A DNA stretch of 57,793 nt from an uncultured Bacilli bacterium (GCA_934130215.1 CAKOXR010000001.1:1-57793); one strand, 5' to 3'; positions 1 through 8,736 are shown, numbered from the stretch's first letter. Program-made: numbers and translations. The notes: a model not told the origin generated them from the letters alone.

Positions 1-50
1 TCGTATATAAATTATATATGGTAATCTAGTCTTTTTTTGAATTTGTTTAG

Positions 51-1100
51 GTATCGTTTTCGGGTGTTACTTTCAAGATTATTACTTTAGCGGCTGTTTT
101 AGAGGAAGGATTAGTTGATTTGGATAATGATATTTTTTATGATACTGGTGGTGTTAATGTATCTGGTGCTAGAATTAGATGTTGGAAAGCAGGTGGTCAT
201 GGATCGCAGACTTATTTACAAGTAGTTGAAAACTCTTGTAATACAGGGTTTGTTAGTTTAGGTTTTAAATTAGGAAAAGATAAATTATTTGATTATATTA
301 AAAAATTTGGGTTCGGTTCTAAAACTGGTGTTGATTTAAATGGAGAAGAAAATGGTATATTATTTAAATTAGATAAAGTTGGTGATTTAGAACTTGCAAC
401 CACTTCTTTTGGTCAAGGAGTAAGTGTAACACCTATACAACAAATAGTTGCGGTATCTGCTGCAATTAATGGTGGCTATTTAATGAAACCTTATATTGTT
501 AAATCATTAAACGAACCAGTTACTAATACTGTTATAAAAGAAAATAAACCAGTTATTGTAAGAAAAGTTATTTCTGATGAAACAAGTAGTAAAGTTAGAT
601 ATGCATTAGAAAATGTTGTTGCAAATGGAACGGGAAGGAATGCTTATATTGAAAATTATAGAGTTGGAGGTAAAACAGGAACAGCTCAAAAAGTAAAAAA
701 TGGAACATATATGGTAGGAAATTATATTGTATCATTTATAGGTTTTTTACCAAGTGATGATCCTGAAGTAATTGTATATATTGCAATTGATCATCCTCAA
801 GGTATTGTACAATATGGAGGTAGTGTTTCAGCACCAATTGCTAGAGAAGTTTTAATGGATTCTATATCTGCTTTAAAAATAAAGCCTAAAAGTGGACTTA
901 TTAAAAAATATAATTGGAATGATAAAAAAGGATATCTCCTTGAAGATGTTGTTGGACTTGATGTAAATGATGCTATAAAAAAATTAAAACATTTTAAAGT
1001 TGAGTATTCTGGAAATGGTAATAAAGTAGTTTATATGTCACCTAAAAGTGGAACAAGATTACTTGAAGGAAGTACTATAAAATTAATGATTGGGGAATAA
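51..1100 (+). CDS. PASTA-domain penicillin-binding protein (transpeptidase), C-terminal part; partial or broken at window edge
   Basis: This is the transpeptidase part of a class B penicillin-binding protein (FtsI/PBP2B/SpoVD type), which cross-links peptidoglycan outside the membrane. The SxN motif is visible as ENSCNTGF and the KTG motif as GGKTGTAQ. A C-terminal PASTA domain starts near LEDVVGLDVNDAIK. Family-like sequence (TFKIITLAAVLEEGLVDL) runs upstream of the first usable start, TTG at 120, so the gene is not complete. An in-frame TAG lies at 48-50, and the expected catalytic SxxK (GSTFK or similar) reads GVTFK at 63-77, with Val in place of the nucleophile Ser. This is either a contig-edge artefact or a broken gene. 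No start or signal anchor is in the window. The family call is firm; SpoVD versus PBP2B cannot be decided. Confidence 0.85.
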   Translation, partial: VSFSGVTFKIITLAAVLEEGLVDLDNDIFYDTGGVNVSGARIRCWKAGGHGSQTYLQVVENSCNTGFVSLGFKLGKDKLFDYIKKFGFGSKTGVDLNGEENGILFKLDKVGDLELATTSFGQGVSVTPIQQIVAVSAAINGGYLMKPYIVKSLNEPVTNTVIKENKPVIVRKVISDETSSKVRYALENVVANGTGRNAYIENYRVGGKTGTAQKVKNGTYMVGNYIVSFIGFLPSDDPEVIVYIAIDHPQGIVQYGGSVSAPIAREVLMDSISALKIKPKSGLIKKYNWNDKKGYLLEDVVGLDVNDAIKKLKHFKVEYSGNGNKVVYMSPKSGTRLLEGSTIKLMIGE

Positions 1101-1149
1101 ATATTATTATGGTATAATATATTTAGGTATTAATTTTAAGGGTGACATA

Positions 1150-2631
1150 ATGGATAAAATATATATGTGTATTGATTTAAAAAGCTTTTATGCATCAGTA
1201 GAGTGTAGAGAAAGAAATTTAGATCCGCTTGATACAAATTTAGTAGTTGCTGATGAATCTAGAACTGATAAAACCATTTGTTTAGCAGTTACACCATCTT
1301 TAAAAGCATATGGTTTATCAGGTAGATGTAGATTATATGAAGCAAAACAAAAAGTAAAGGAAATTAATTATCAAAGAAGAAAAAATAATAATTATAAACC
1401 ATTTAAAGGAAAATCTTATATTGCTTCAAAGTTAGTTGATAAAGAATTAGAACTTGATTTTATAAGAGCTGTTCCAAGAATGAAATTATATATGAAATAT
1501 AGTACAGATATATATAATATTTATTTAAAATATATTTCTTCTGATGATATTTTAGTTTATTCAATTGATGAAGTATTTTGTGATATAACAAATTATTTAT
1601 CTTTATATAATATGACTGCTGAAGAACTTGTTATAAAAATAATTGAGGATGTTTATAATAAAACAGGAATTACCGCTACTGCTGGCATTGGTACTAATAT
1701 GTATTTAGCTAAAGTAGCAATGGATATAACTGCCAAAAAAATGAAACCGAATAAATTTGGTGTTAGAATGGCTAGACTTGATGAAATGAGTTATAAAAAA
1801 GAATTATGGGATCATAAACCACTTACTGATTTTTGGAGAATTGGAAAAGGTTATCAAAAAAGGTTAGAGTCTAATAACATGTTTACAATGGGAGATATAG
1901 CTAGAATGTCTATTGAAAATGAAGATTTATTGTTTCAATTATTTGGAATTAATGCTGAATTTTTAATAGATCATGCATGGGGATATGAGTGTTGTACTAT
2001 ACAAGATATTAAAAATTATGAACCATCTTCTTCTAGTATTAGTCAAGGTCAAGTTTTACATTGTCCTTATACTTATGAGAAAGCTAAATTGATAGTTAAA
2101 GAAATGATTGATAATTTAGCTTTAGATTTAGTCAATAAAGGTTTAAAAACAAGTCAAATTGTTTTAACAATTGGATATGATGTTTCTAATTTAACTGATA
2201 ATAATATTAATAGATTATATCATGGTGATATTGTTTTAGATAATTATGGTAGAAAAATTCCCAAACATAGTCATGGTACTGTTAATATTAATCATAAAAC
2301 ATCCTCTAGTAAAATAATAACTGATAATGTTGTTTTACTTTATGATCGAATAGTTAACCCTTTATTATTAATTAGAAGAATAAATATAACAGCTTGTAAT
2401 TTAGTTAATGAAAATTATAAAGAAAGAAGTTATGAACAATTAGATATTTTTACTAATTATGAAGAAATTGATAAAAAGAAAAATGATGAAGAAAAGGAAA
2501 AAAATATTCAAAAAGTAATACTTGATATAAAGAAAAAATATGGAAAAAATTCTATTTTAAAAGGTATTAATTTAGAGGATGGTGCAACTAGCATTGCTAG
2601 AAATGAAGAAGTTGGAGGACATAAAGGATGA
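1150..2631 (+). CDS. Y-family DNA polymerase, UmuC/UvrX-like
   Basis: This is a translesion DNA polymerase of the Y family (493 aa). The first catalytic Asp is in CIDLKSFYASVE near the N-terminus and the catalytic Asp-Glu pair is in YSIDEVFCDIT, followed by the usual TATAGIGTNMYLAKVAMD segment. The ATG at 1150 is preferred because AAGGGTG lies 5-6 bases upstream and the protein then begins MDKIYMCIDLKSFYASVE as in the family; a longer frame from 1090 adds unsupported residues. It overlaps the next gene by ATGA, so the two are translationally coupled. In Firmicutes this UmuC/UvrX branch is often carried by plasmids, prophages and ICEs next to a YolD gene, as here. A long acidic and basic C-terminal tail follows the little-finger region. 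No LexA box was identified. Confidence 0.9.
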   Translation: MDKIYMCIDLKSFYASVECRERNLDPLDTNLVVADESRTDKTICLAVTPSLKAYGLSGRCRLYEAKQKVKEINYQRRKNNNYKPFKGKSYIASKLVDKELELDFIRAVPRMKLYMKYSTDIYNIYLKYISSDDILVYSIDEVFCDITNYLSLYNMTAEELVIKIIEDVYNKTGITATAGIGTNMYLAKVAMDITAKKMKPNKFGVRMARLDEMSYKKELWDHKPLTDFWRIGKGYQKRLESNNMFTMGDIARMSIENEDLLFQLFGINAEFLIDHAWGYECCTIQDIKNYEPSSSSISQGQVLHCPYTYEKAKLIVKEMIDNLALDLVNKGLKTSQIVLTIGYDVSNLTDNNINRLYHGDIVLDNYGRKIPKHSHGTVNINHKTSSSKIITDNVVLLYDRIVNPLLLIRRINITACNLVNENYKERSYEQLDIFTNYEEIDKKKNDEEKEKNIQKVILDIKKKYGKNSILKGINLEDGATSIARNEEVGGHKG

Positions 2632-3041
2632 GTAAATATGATGATATTATAAATTTAAATAGACCTATTTCTAAATATCCTCATTTGAGTATAGATTCAA
2701 GAGCTTCACAGTTTGGTTCTTTTTCTGCTTTAACTGGATACGAAGATGAAGTTAAAGAAGTTGAGAGAATTACTTGTAAAAAAATAGAAATTAGTGATGA
2801 TTTTAAAAATATTTTAAATAATAAAATAAATTATTTGAATAATCATATTAAAGATAAAATAGAAGTTACTGTTACTTATTTTGTCAAAGATTTAAAAAAA
2901 GATGGAGGTATTTATATTAATAAAAAAGGTTTTATTAAAAAATTAGATTTTATTAATAAAAATATAAAATTTGATGATAATTTTATTATAAATATTAATG
3001 ATATTATAAATATTAATTTTGAAGAAATAAATTATGAATAA
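2628..3041 (+). CDS. YolD-like family protein
   Basis: This 137-aa protein carries the YolD-like signature near its N-terminus: a proline-rich lead, then DSRASQFGSFSALTGYEDEV, followed by a lysine- and asparagine-rich C-terminal half. YolD-like proteins are small partners of UmuC/UvrX-type polymerases in Firmicutes and are thought to play a UmuD-like accessory role, but the biochemistry is not settled. The start overlaps the polymerase stop (ATGA), which makes a two-gene operon very likely. The C-terminal half (residues ~85-137) is repetitive and low in complexity, with many Asn/Ile residues, and I cannot assign it. Confidence 0.82.
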   Translation: MSKYDDIINLNRPISKYPHLSIDSRASQFGSFSALTGYEDEVKEVERITCKKIEISDDFKNILNNKINYLNNHIKDKIEVTVTYFVKDLKKDGGIYINKKGFIKKLDFINKNIKFDDNFIININDIININFEEINYE

Positions 3042-3100
3042 ATTTTTTATTGAAATCGGAAAAAATATGTGGTATTATTTATACTAGGAGGAGGATAAAA

Positions 3101-3754
3101 ATGGAAAAAAATAGAAATAATCAAGTTATTGCTGTAATAGCACTTGTTATTGGTATAATTGGATTATCTGTTGGTTTTGCTGCATTTTCAAATGTTTTAA
3201 AAATACAATCTTCTGCTGAAGTAACACCTGATAAATCTACTTTAAATGTTGATTTTTCAAGTTCAAGCACTGAAGTTGCGACAGATGATATTACAGCTGT
3301 TACTACACCAACTACTGTTGTTGCTACAAAAGCTACTATTGATAATACTAATGATCCAACTATTTCCAATTTAAAAGCTACATTTACTGAACCTGGACAA
3401 AAAGCTGTTTATAGTTTTTATGCTTATAATAATGGTAAACTAGATGCTTATTTAAAAAGCATAGTATTTGAGAATGTTACTGGCCAAACATCTAGTAAAG
3501 TATGTAGTAGTAAAGAAGGTACAACTGATGCTTTAGTTCAAAGTGCTTGTAATGGTATTTCTGTTAAAGTTAAAGTTGGAAATGAAGCAGAAACAAGTGG
3601 AAGTGTTGCTAGTATAACTAATCACGAATTAATTAAAGCAAATAGTGAAATGGTTACTGTTACTATTGAATATCAAGCTGATGCAACTAGAGCTGATGGA
3701 GATTTTACTGTATCATTTGGTGATATAATATTGAATTATAGTTCAGTTGATTAA
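3101..3754 (+). CDS. SipW-dependent-type surface protein (TasA/camelysin-like)
   Basis: This 217-aa exported protein starts at ATG 3101 behind a very strong GGAGGAGG ribosome-binding site. It has a charged N-terminus, a hydrophobic helix (VIAVIALVIGIIGLSVGFAA) and then AFSNVLKIQSSAEV, the pattern of signal peptides cut by ER-type SipW peptidases in TasA and CalY-like proteins. The mature part is rich in Thr, Ser and Val and looks beta-rich, with two Cys (VCSSKEG and SACNG). A signal peptidase of the SipW type follows directly, which supports the call. A hairpin terminator at 3759-3787 lies between the two, so this gene is probably made in excess over the downstream genes. It may form a fibre or coat. 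The mature domain matches no family I can name with certainty. Confidence 0.75.
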   Translation: MEKNRNNQVIAVIALVIGIIGLSVGFAAFSNVLKIQSSAEVTPDKSTLNVDFSSSSTEVATDDITAVTTPTTVVATKATIDNTNDPTISNLKATFTEPGQKAVYSFYAYNNGKLDAYLKSIVFENVTGQTSSKVCSSKEGTTDALVQSACNGISVKVKVGNEAETSGSVASITNHELIKANSEMVTVTIEYQADATRADGDFTVSFGDIILNYSSVD

Positions 3755-3758
3755 TTTA

Positions 3759-3787
3759 AATGACACAGTAAGTCTGTGCCATTTTTG
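3759..3787 (+). terminator. Hairpin terminator or attenuator inside the SipW-type module
   Basis: An imperfect stem pairs TGACACAG with CTGTGCCA around a short loop and is followed by TTTTT. It sits between the first surface-protein gene and the signal peptidase gene, whose RBS (AAGGAG) begins just after it. Partial read-through would give high substrate and low peptidase levels. Confidence 0.65.
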
Positions 3788-3803
3788 TTTAAGGAGATTA
3801 TTT

Positions 3804-4901
3804 ATGAAGAAAAGTTATGTTAAATTAATTATTATAAATTTTTTAACAATTTTATTTTGTTTATTTAATTCATTTTATTTTAAAAAAATAAATTCTTTAT
3901 TTTTAACTTTTTTTCTTATAATTTTACTTTTAATTACAAAAATATTGTTTGGATTTGAAAAAGATAAACATCGATATATTAAAGATGTTTGTTTAAAAAT
4001 AGTTATTAATTTATTTATATTTTTGATTTTTTATTATTTAGTTGGTATTTTTATAGGGTTTGCAAAAACTTATAATTTTTCTTCTTTAAAAGCTATAATA
4101 AATATTATATTTTATATTGTTATTAAAGAATATTTAAGATATACTTTAATTACAAAGTCTAGTGAAAGCAAATTTTTATTAATACTTACAACAATAATGT
4201 TTATTTTTATTGATAATACTATTGCTTTTTCAATAAATGGTTTTTTATTTAATAAAAGTACTTTTCTTTTAGTTGCTATTACATTTATTCCATCAATTAC
4301 AGAAAATATTTTATGTTCATGGATGAGTTTTAAATTTGGTTTTAAACCAGTTATGTTGTATTTATTAATTATAAAATTATATCTTTATATTTTACCTATT
4401 ATTCCAAATCCAAATGAATATATATATTCAATAATTTTCTTTTTACTGCCTATAATAATTTTATTTAATATTAAAAAATGGTTAGATAAAGGAGATTTAA
4501 ATATAGTTTTAAATAAAGCAAATATTATTCCATATTTTTTAATTGCTTTTTCTTTGATTTTGATTTATTTTGTTTCAGGTTATTTTAGATATTATGCAAT
4601 TGCGATTGCAAGTGGTTCTATGAATCCTGTAATCAAAAAGGGTGATGTTGTTATTGTTGATCAAAAGTTTAAAAATTTAAAAAAAGGTGATATAATTGCT
4701 TATAGATATAATGGAACTGTAATTGTTCATCGTATTAATGATTTAATTAGAGATAAAAATGATATTATTATTTATACTAAGGGTGATAGTAATAGTTCTT
4801 GTGATAGTTGGAAAGTTGAATATGATATGATAATTGGGGTTATTAATTATAAAATACCTTTAATTGGATATCCGACTGTATGGATTAATAATTATTGGTA
4901 G
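3804..4901 (+). CDS. Signal peptidase I, ER/SipW type, with long membrane N-terminus
   Basis: This is a signal peptidase of the S26 family (365 aa). The catalytic core lies only in the last ~100 residues: ASGSMNPVIKKGD contains the nucleophile Ser (near residue 271), and GTVIVHRI has His where prokaryotic enzymes have the general-base Lys. Ser/His is the ER/archaeal/SipW arrangement. A third region, TKGDSNSSCDSW, matches the conserved GDN/GDS box. The first ~265 residues are almost wholly hydrophobic with several membrane helices, far more than the two in B. subtilis SipW. The start at ATG 3804 is set by AAGGAG 8 bases upstream. It lies between two likely substrates, so it probably matures them. 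It should act in the membrane with an extracytoplasmic active site. Confidence 0.82.
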   Translation: MKKSYVKLIIINFLTILFCLFNSFYFKKINSLFLTFFLIILLLITKILFGFEKDKHRYIKDVCLKIVINLFIFLIFYYLVGIFIGFAKTYNFSSLKAIINIIFYIVIKEYLRYTLITKSSESKFLLILTTIMFIFIDNTIAFSINGFLFNKSTFLLVAITFIPSITENILCSWMSFKFGFKPVMLYLLIIKLYLYILPIIPNPNEYIYSIIFFLLPIIILFNIKKWLDKGDLNIVLNKANIIPYFLIAFSLILIYFVSGYFRYYAIAIASGSMNPVIKKGDVVIVDQKFKNLKKGDIIAYRYNGTVIVHRINDLIRDKNDIIIYTKGDSNSSCDSWKVEYDMIIGVINYKIPLIGYPTVWINNYW

Positions 4902-4912
4902 GGAGGTAATAT

Positions 4913-5965
4913 ATGTTTAAAAAGATGCATTTTTCTTATAATTTTAGATTAATTATAAATTATTTTTTGTTTTTTATTTTTCTAGTTTTAAGTTTTATAA
5001 TGATTTATAATTCTTTAGATATTAAAAAAGAAGAAAATATAAAATATAATGAAAAGGGTAGTATTAATTATAAGGTTTGTTTAAAAGAAAATAATTTTTA
5101 TGAAAATAGTTGTATAGATAATAATATGTCATATATTTCTGGTTTAATTAAAAATATACCTTTATATTTTGATTATAATTTTAAAGTTAATAAAAGCTCT
5201 AATATAATTGTTAAATATGAAGTTAGTTGTAATTTAGTTATTTCCAATATTGAAAATTCTTTAATTTATTTTAATAAAAATTATATATTAGTTCCATTAA
5301 CAGAGTCCATTTATCATAATAATAGTTATAATTTAGTTAATAATGATATTATAATTGATTATGATTATTATAATAATATTGCAAGTAATTTTAAAAGTGA
5401 ATTTGGTGTTGATACTAAGAGTTATTTAGAGGTTATATATACAGTTTATAATGAAATAAATGGTAATATTATATCTCCTAGTGTTAGCTCTATAAATATT
5501 CCTCTTTCACAAAAATCAATTGATATTAATATGAAATCTAATGATCTTTTAAATAGTGGTAATCAAAAAAGTTTTAAATATTCGATTAGTTTAGTTAATA
5601 TTATTTATTTTAGTTTAGGTTTAATTAGTTTTTTATGTTCTTTTATTTTTTTAATTAAGGGTATTAGGTTGTCGTTGTTAGTTTTATCTACTAAAAATGA
5701 ATATGATAAATATATTAATAAAATTTTAAAAGAATATGATAGATTAATTGTTGAGACAACTTCAATTCCTGATTTTAATGATTACAATGTTATTTTAATT
5801 AAAAAGTTTTCAGAATTACTTGATGTTAGAGATAATTTACATTTACCTATAATGTATTATGTTGTTGTTAAACATCATAAATCTTATTTATATATTTTAA
5901 ATAATAATAATTTATATTTACTTACTTTAAAAAGTGTTGATTTTTGTAAAGAGAGGGTAAAATGA
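4913..5965 (+). CDS. Membrane protein of SipW-type module (DUF5305-like?)
   Basis: This 350-aa protein has an N-terminal membrane helix (residues ~12-33), an extracytoplasmic stretch of about 190 residues, a second membrane helix (residues ~228-250, IIYFSLGLISFLCSFIFLI) and a cytoplasmic C-terminal domain of ~100 residues. Topology and length resemble DUF5305-type proteins that occur beside SipW-like peptidases, but I recall that family only loosely, so treat the name as tentative. It starts 11 bp after the signal peptidase gene behind GGGAGG, and its stop overlaps the next start by ATGA, so it belongs to the same operon. It could anchor or assemble the surface proteins; no catalytic motif is visible. 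Confidence 0.6.
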   Translation: MFKKMHFSYNFRLIINYFLFFIFLVLSFIMIYNSLDIKKEENIKYNEKGSINYKVCLKENNFYENSCIDNNMSYISGLIKNIPLYFDYNFKVNKSSNIIVKYEVSCNLVISNIENSLIYFNKNYILVPLTESIYHNNSYNLVNNDIIIDYDYYNNIASNFKSEFGVDTKSYLEVIYTVYNEINGNIISPSVSSINIPLSQKSIDINMKSNDLLNSGNQKSFKYSISLVNIIYFSLGLISFLCSFIFLIKGIRLSLLVLSTKNEYDKYINKILKEYDRLIVETTSIPDFNDYNVILIKKFSELLDVRDNLHLPIMYYVVVKHHKSYLYILNNNNLYLLTLKSVDFCKERVK

Positions 5966-7440
5966 TTAATAAAAAAATTTTATATTTTATTTTTTTCATT
6001 ATTTTATTTTTATCTATTGGTTTTTCTGCTTTTCAAAATAATTTAAGTATTGATAATATTTTTTTAAATGTTAATATTGATAAAGATATTAGAGTTATGG
6101 GGATTTCTGTTAATGAATCAAAAGATGCTTTTAGTACATATGAAGATTATAATGTTAGTAATATTAAATCAAATGTTACTTTATCTAATAGTAATTCATA
6201 TATTATTTATAAGATTCCTGTTTATAATTTAGGGAATGTTGTTATGGGTATTAGGAGTATAAGTATAAATTATGATAATTTAAGTGTTAGTATTTTAAAT
6301 TATGATTTAAAATCTAAACTTTGTGATGATAAATGTGCTTCTGGTGTAAAAAAAGATTTACTTGTTAAAATATCTTATAAGGATGGATTATTTGATAGTT
6401 TAAATACTTCTTATGATATTAAAATAGATTTTGTTTTTGGAAGAATATTTAATATTGATTATAAAGATATTGATATTTCTTATCCTAAAGAAATAATCGA
6501 GGGTGATACTTTAACTTTAAATATTCCTGATAGAGAAGATAGTTCTTTAAAAGTTTTTATGAATAAAAGAAAGTTAGTTATTGATTCTGATTATCAATAT
6601 TCATCTGGTGTTTTGACTATTCCAAATGTAGATGGTGATATTTCGATGTTTTTTAAATTACCGATTTGTCAAAGAGCAACAGTTCTTCATACTGAGGAGT
6701 GTACAGGTAAATTTTGTGGTGGTATGGGTTTTACTAATGATGGTAAAATGAAAACAACTACAATTACTTATGGTTCATTAGGAATTCAAGGTACTTTAAA
6801 TTCTGGTGATGCTTTTGATTGTGATACCAATGGTGATGGAGAATATAATCCAGAAACAGAAAGATTTTATTATGTTACAACAATGGGTGATGATTCTAGG
6901 GTTGCTGTTTTAATTTATTATAATAATGTTAGTGCTGGTGAACCTAATAATAATAGTTTTTATGCATATGATGATTTTGATGGAAATTGGTTTGGTCCTA
7001 GAGTTGCGATTCAACAACTTCCAACTAGAAGTCAATGGAGTAATATTAGTTTATCAAATACTGAAAGAAAAATAACAAATGAATATGGTACTAATAATAC
7101 TAAAGATAATCATACTTTTCCTAGTGTTTTTAGTTATGATGGTTATTCTGCTAGATTTTTAACTTATCAAGAGTTAAAAAAAGTTGTAAATAATATCCCA
7201 ACTTGGAAAAGTGGTGAATTTAATGATCATTTATATTTATCTGAGAATACTAAGTTTTCTAATGGTAAGGCATCTGTTTTTGATGGATATTGGTTAGAAA
7301 ATCCTCGATATGGTTTACCTACTTATGCTTGGTTTCTTTATACATCTGAAAGAAGGGTACATAGTGCTGATGTTAAAATAAATAATATTTATGGTGTTAG
7401 GCCAGTTATAGAAATTTCATTTGACGATATATTATATTAA
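5962..7440 (+). CDS. Large SipW-dependent-type surface protein with C-terminal lectin-like domain
   Basis: This is a 492-aa exported protein. The N-terminus is KKILYFIFFIILFLSIGFSA then FQNNLSIDN, again the SipW-type signal pattern, followed by a TasA-like beta-rich region up to residue ~155. A middle linker precedes a C-terminal domain from about residue 235 that holds paired Cys (CQRATVLHTEEC), a DTNGDGEYN loop that resembles a calcium-binding EF-hand or dockerin loop, and a terminal GVRPVIEIS. That ending is typical of C-type-lectin/DUF6273-like domains of gut Firmicutes surface proteins (my recognition, not a search). Coupled by ATGA to the gene before it. It is probably a minor adhesive tip or anchor subunit of the same structure as the 3,101 gene; this role is inference. 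Confidence 0.65.
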   Translation: MINKKILYFIFFIILFLSIGFSAFQNNLSIDNIFLNVNIDKDIRVMGISVNESKDAFSTYEDYNVSNIKSNVTLSNSNSYIIYKIPVYNLGNVVMGIRSISINYDNLSVSILNYDLKSKLCDDKCASGVKKDLLVKISYKDGLFDSLNTSYDIKIDFVFGRIFNIDYKDIDISYPKEIIEGDTLTLNIPDREDSSLKVFMNKRKLVIDSDYQYSSGVLTIPNVDGDISMFFKLPICQRATVLHTEECTGKFCGGMGFTNDGKMKTTTITYGSLGIQGTLNSGDAFDCDTNGDGEYNPETERFYYVTTMGDDSRVAVLIYYNNVSAGEPNNNSFYAYDDFDGNWFGPRVAIQQLPTRSQWSNISLSNTERKITNEYGTNNTKDNHTFPSVFSYDGYSARFLTYQELKKVVNNIPTWKSGEFNDHLYLSENTKFSNGKASVFDGYWLENPRYGLPTYAWFLYTSERRVHSADVKINNIYGVRPVIEISFDDILY

Positions 7441-7445
7441 AAAGA

Positions 7446-7474
7446 TTGATTATTTTTAAATTTAATGATAAAAT
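7446..7474 (+). promoter_or_regulatory. Sigma-A-type promoter for the M23 peptidase gene
   Basis: The -35 is TTGATT (7446-7451), followed by a 17-base spacer and -10 TAAAAT (7469-7474). It lies just after the surface-module stop and 22 bases before the downstream ATG. Confidence 0.55.
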
Positions 7475-7495
7475 TAGTTTAAGGGTAGGTGTAAA

Positions 7496-8695
7496 ATGAA
7501 AAAAAAGTTTATTTTGATACTATTTTTAATATTAATATTACCTATTAATATAAGTGCTAAAACGATTAATGATATGAAAAAAGAATTACAAAAGCTTGAA
7601 AATAAACTAGCTGAATCAAAGAAAATGTCAAAATTAAATAAAGATGAAATTGATAAAATTAATAATGAAATTAATACAATTAGTCAAAATATAATAGATG
7701 CACAAAATGCAATAGAAAAAGCAAATAAAAAAATTGAGTTAAATGAAAAAGAAATTGAACAAAAAAAAGAAGAAACAGATGAATTATTAAAATATTTTCA
7801 GGTTTCATCAAATGAAAATGTTTATTTAGAGTATTTGTTTGATGCTAAAACTTATACAGAATTTATTTATAGATTTTCCATTGTAAAACAATTAACGGAA
7901 TATAATGATGTACTTTCTAAAGAACTTTCTAAAATGACTTTAGATTTAGAACAATCAAAAGTTGATTTAAAACAAAAAACTGAAGATTTAAAAAATGAAA
8001 AAATTAATTATGAAGATAAATTATTAACTCTTGCTTTAAGAAGTGATGAAATAAGAGAAGAAGGAACTTCTATAGAAGAAGATATTGAATTTATTAAAGA
8101 AGAAATTAAAACATATACTGAAATGGGATGTGCTCCTAATCAAGATATTAGATTATGTAAAGCTGTTCCTAATTCAAAAGGATGGGTCTATCCATTACTT
8201 AGTGGATGGGTTACAAGTAACTATTCTAGTAATAGAGGAGTTGTAATTTCTAATGGAGTTGTTGTTAGTAGTGGTGCTCATTATGGTATTGATTTAGGTG
8301 GTATGCCTGAGGGAACTAGTGTTTATGCTGCTGCTCCTGGTATGGTTACAAGACTTGTTTATAGAAGCAGTTGTGGTGGTAATCAAGTTTTTGTTGAACA
8401 TAAAGTTAATGGAGTTGTTTATACAACTGCTTATATGCATTTGCTTTCAATTAGTGTTAAAAAAGGAGATATTGTTGGACCTACTATAGAGATTGGTCGA
8501 GTTGGTGGTGATTCTACTAGTGCTACTACAAAGACTGGTAAATTAAGAGGTGGGTATGATTGGTGTACTAATGGAACTCATTTACATTTTGCTGTTTCTA
8601 ATGGTTCTTATTCTACTAGTACTTATGGATTTAATGCTAATTCATTTAATCCAACTAAAATACTTGATTTTTCAAAAGGACGTTTTTCAAGATAA
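7496..8695 (+). CDS. M23/LytM murein hydrolase with coiled-coil N-domain (EnvC-like)
   Basis: This 399-aa exported peptidoglycan peptidase has a signal peptide (residues 1-21, ending ISAKT), a long coiled coil rich in Lys, Glu and Asn (residues ~25-210), and a C-terminal LytM domain. The zinc motifs are clear: HYGIDLGG (HxGxD) and HLHFAV (HxH). The arrangement matches EnvC/PcsB-like cell-separation factors, which are often kept in check by FtsEX through the coiled coil; no ftsEX is in this window. Both LytM motifs are intact, so it may be an active endopeptidase. It has its own promoter, and a hairpin terminator overlaps its end. Confidence 0.88.
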   Translation: MKKKFILILFLILILPINISAKTINDMKKELQKLENKLAESKKMSKLNKDEIDKINNEINTISQNIIDAQNAIEKANKKIELNEKEIEQKKEETDELLKYFQVSSNENVYLEYLFDAKTYTEFIYRFSIVKQLTEYNDVLSKELSKMTLDLEQSKVDLKQKTEDLKNEKINYEDKLLTLALRSDEIREEGTSIEEDIEFIKEEIKTYTEMGCAPNQDIRLCKAVPNSKGWVYPLLSGWVTSNYSSNRGVVISNGVVVSSGAHYGIDLGGMPEGTSVYAAAPGMVTRLVYRSSCGGNQVFVEHKVNGVVYTTAYMHLLSISVKKGDIVGPTIEIGRVGGDSTSATTKTGKLRGGYDWCTNGTHLHFAVSNGSYSTSTYGFNANSFNPTKILDFSKGRFSR

Positions 8696-8705
8696 TGTCC
8701 TTTTT
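8674..8705 (+). terminator. Intrinsic terminator after the M23 peptidase
   Basis: AAAAGGAC pairs with GTCCTTTT and is followed by T residues; the left arm lies inside the last codons of the peptidase gene. Confidence 0.7.
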
Positions 8706-8708
8706 AAC

Positions 8709-8736
8709 TTGCTTTTTTTTATAAAAATGATATTAT
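8709..8736 (+). promoter_or_regulatory. Sigma-A-type promoter for the PHP gene
   Basis: TTGCTT (8709-8714), a 16-base spacer and TATTAT (8731-8736). A second overlapping TATAAT lies at 8736-8741. Confidence 0.5.

Noticed and set aside
3121..3369. Minus-strand ORF of 82 codons inside the first surface-protein gene
   Set aside because: It mirrors the Thr/Val-rich coding strand, has no ribosome-binding site and lies wholly within a well-supported gene.
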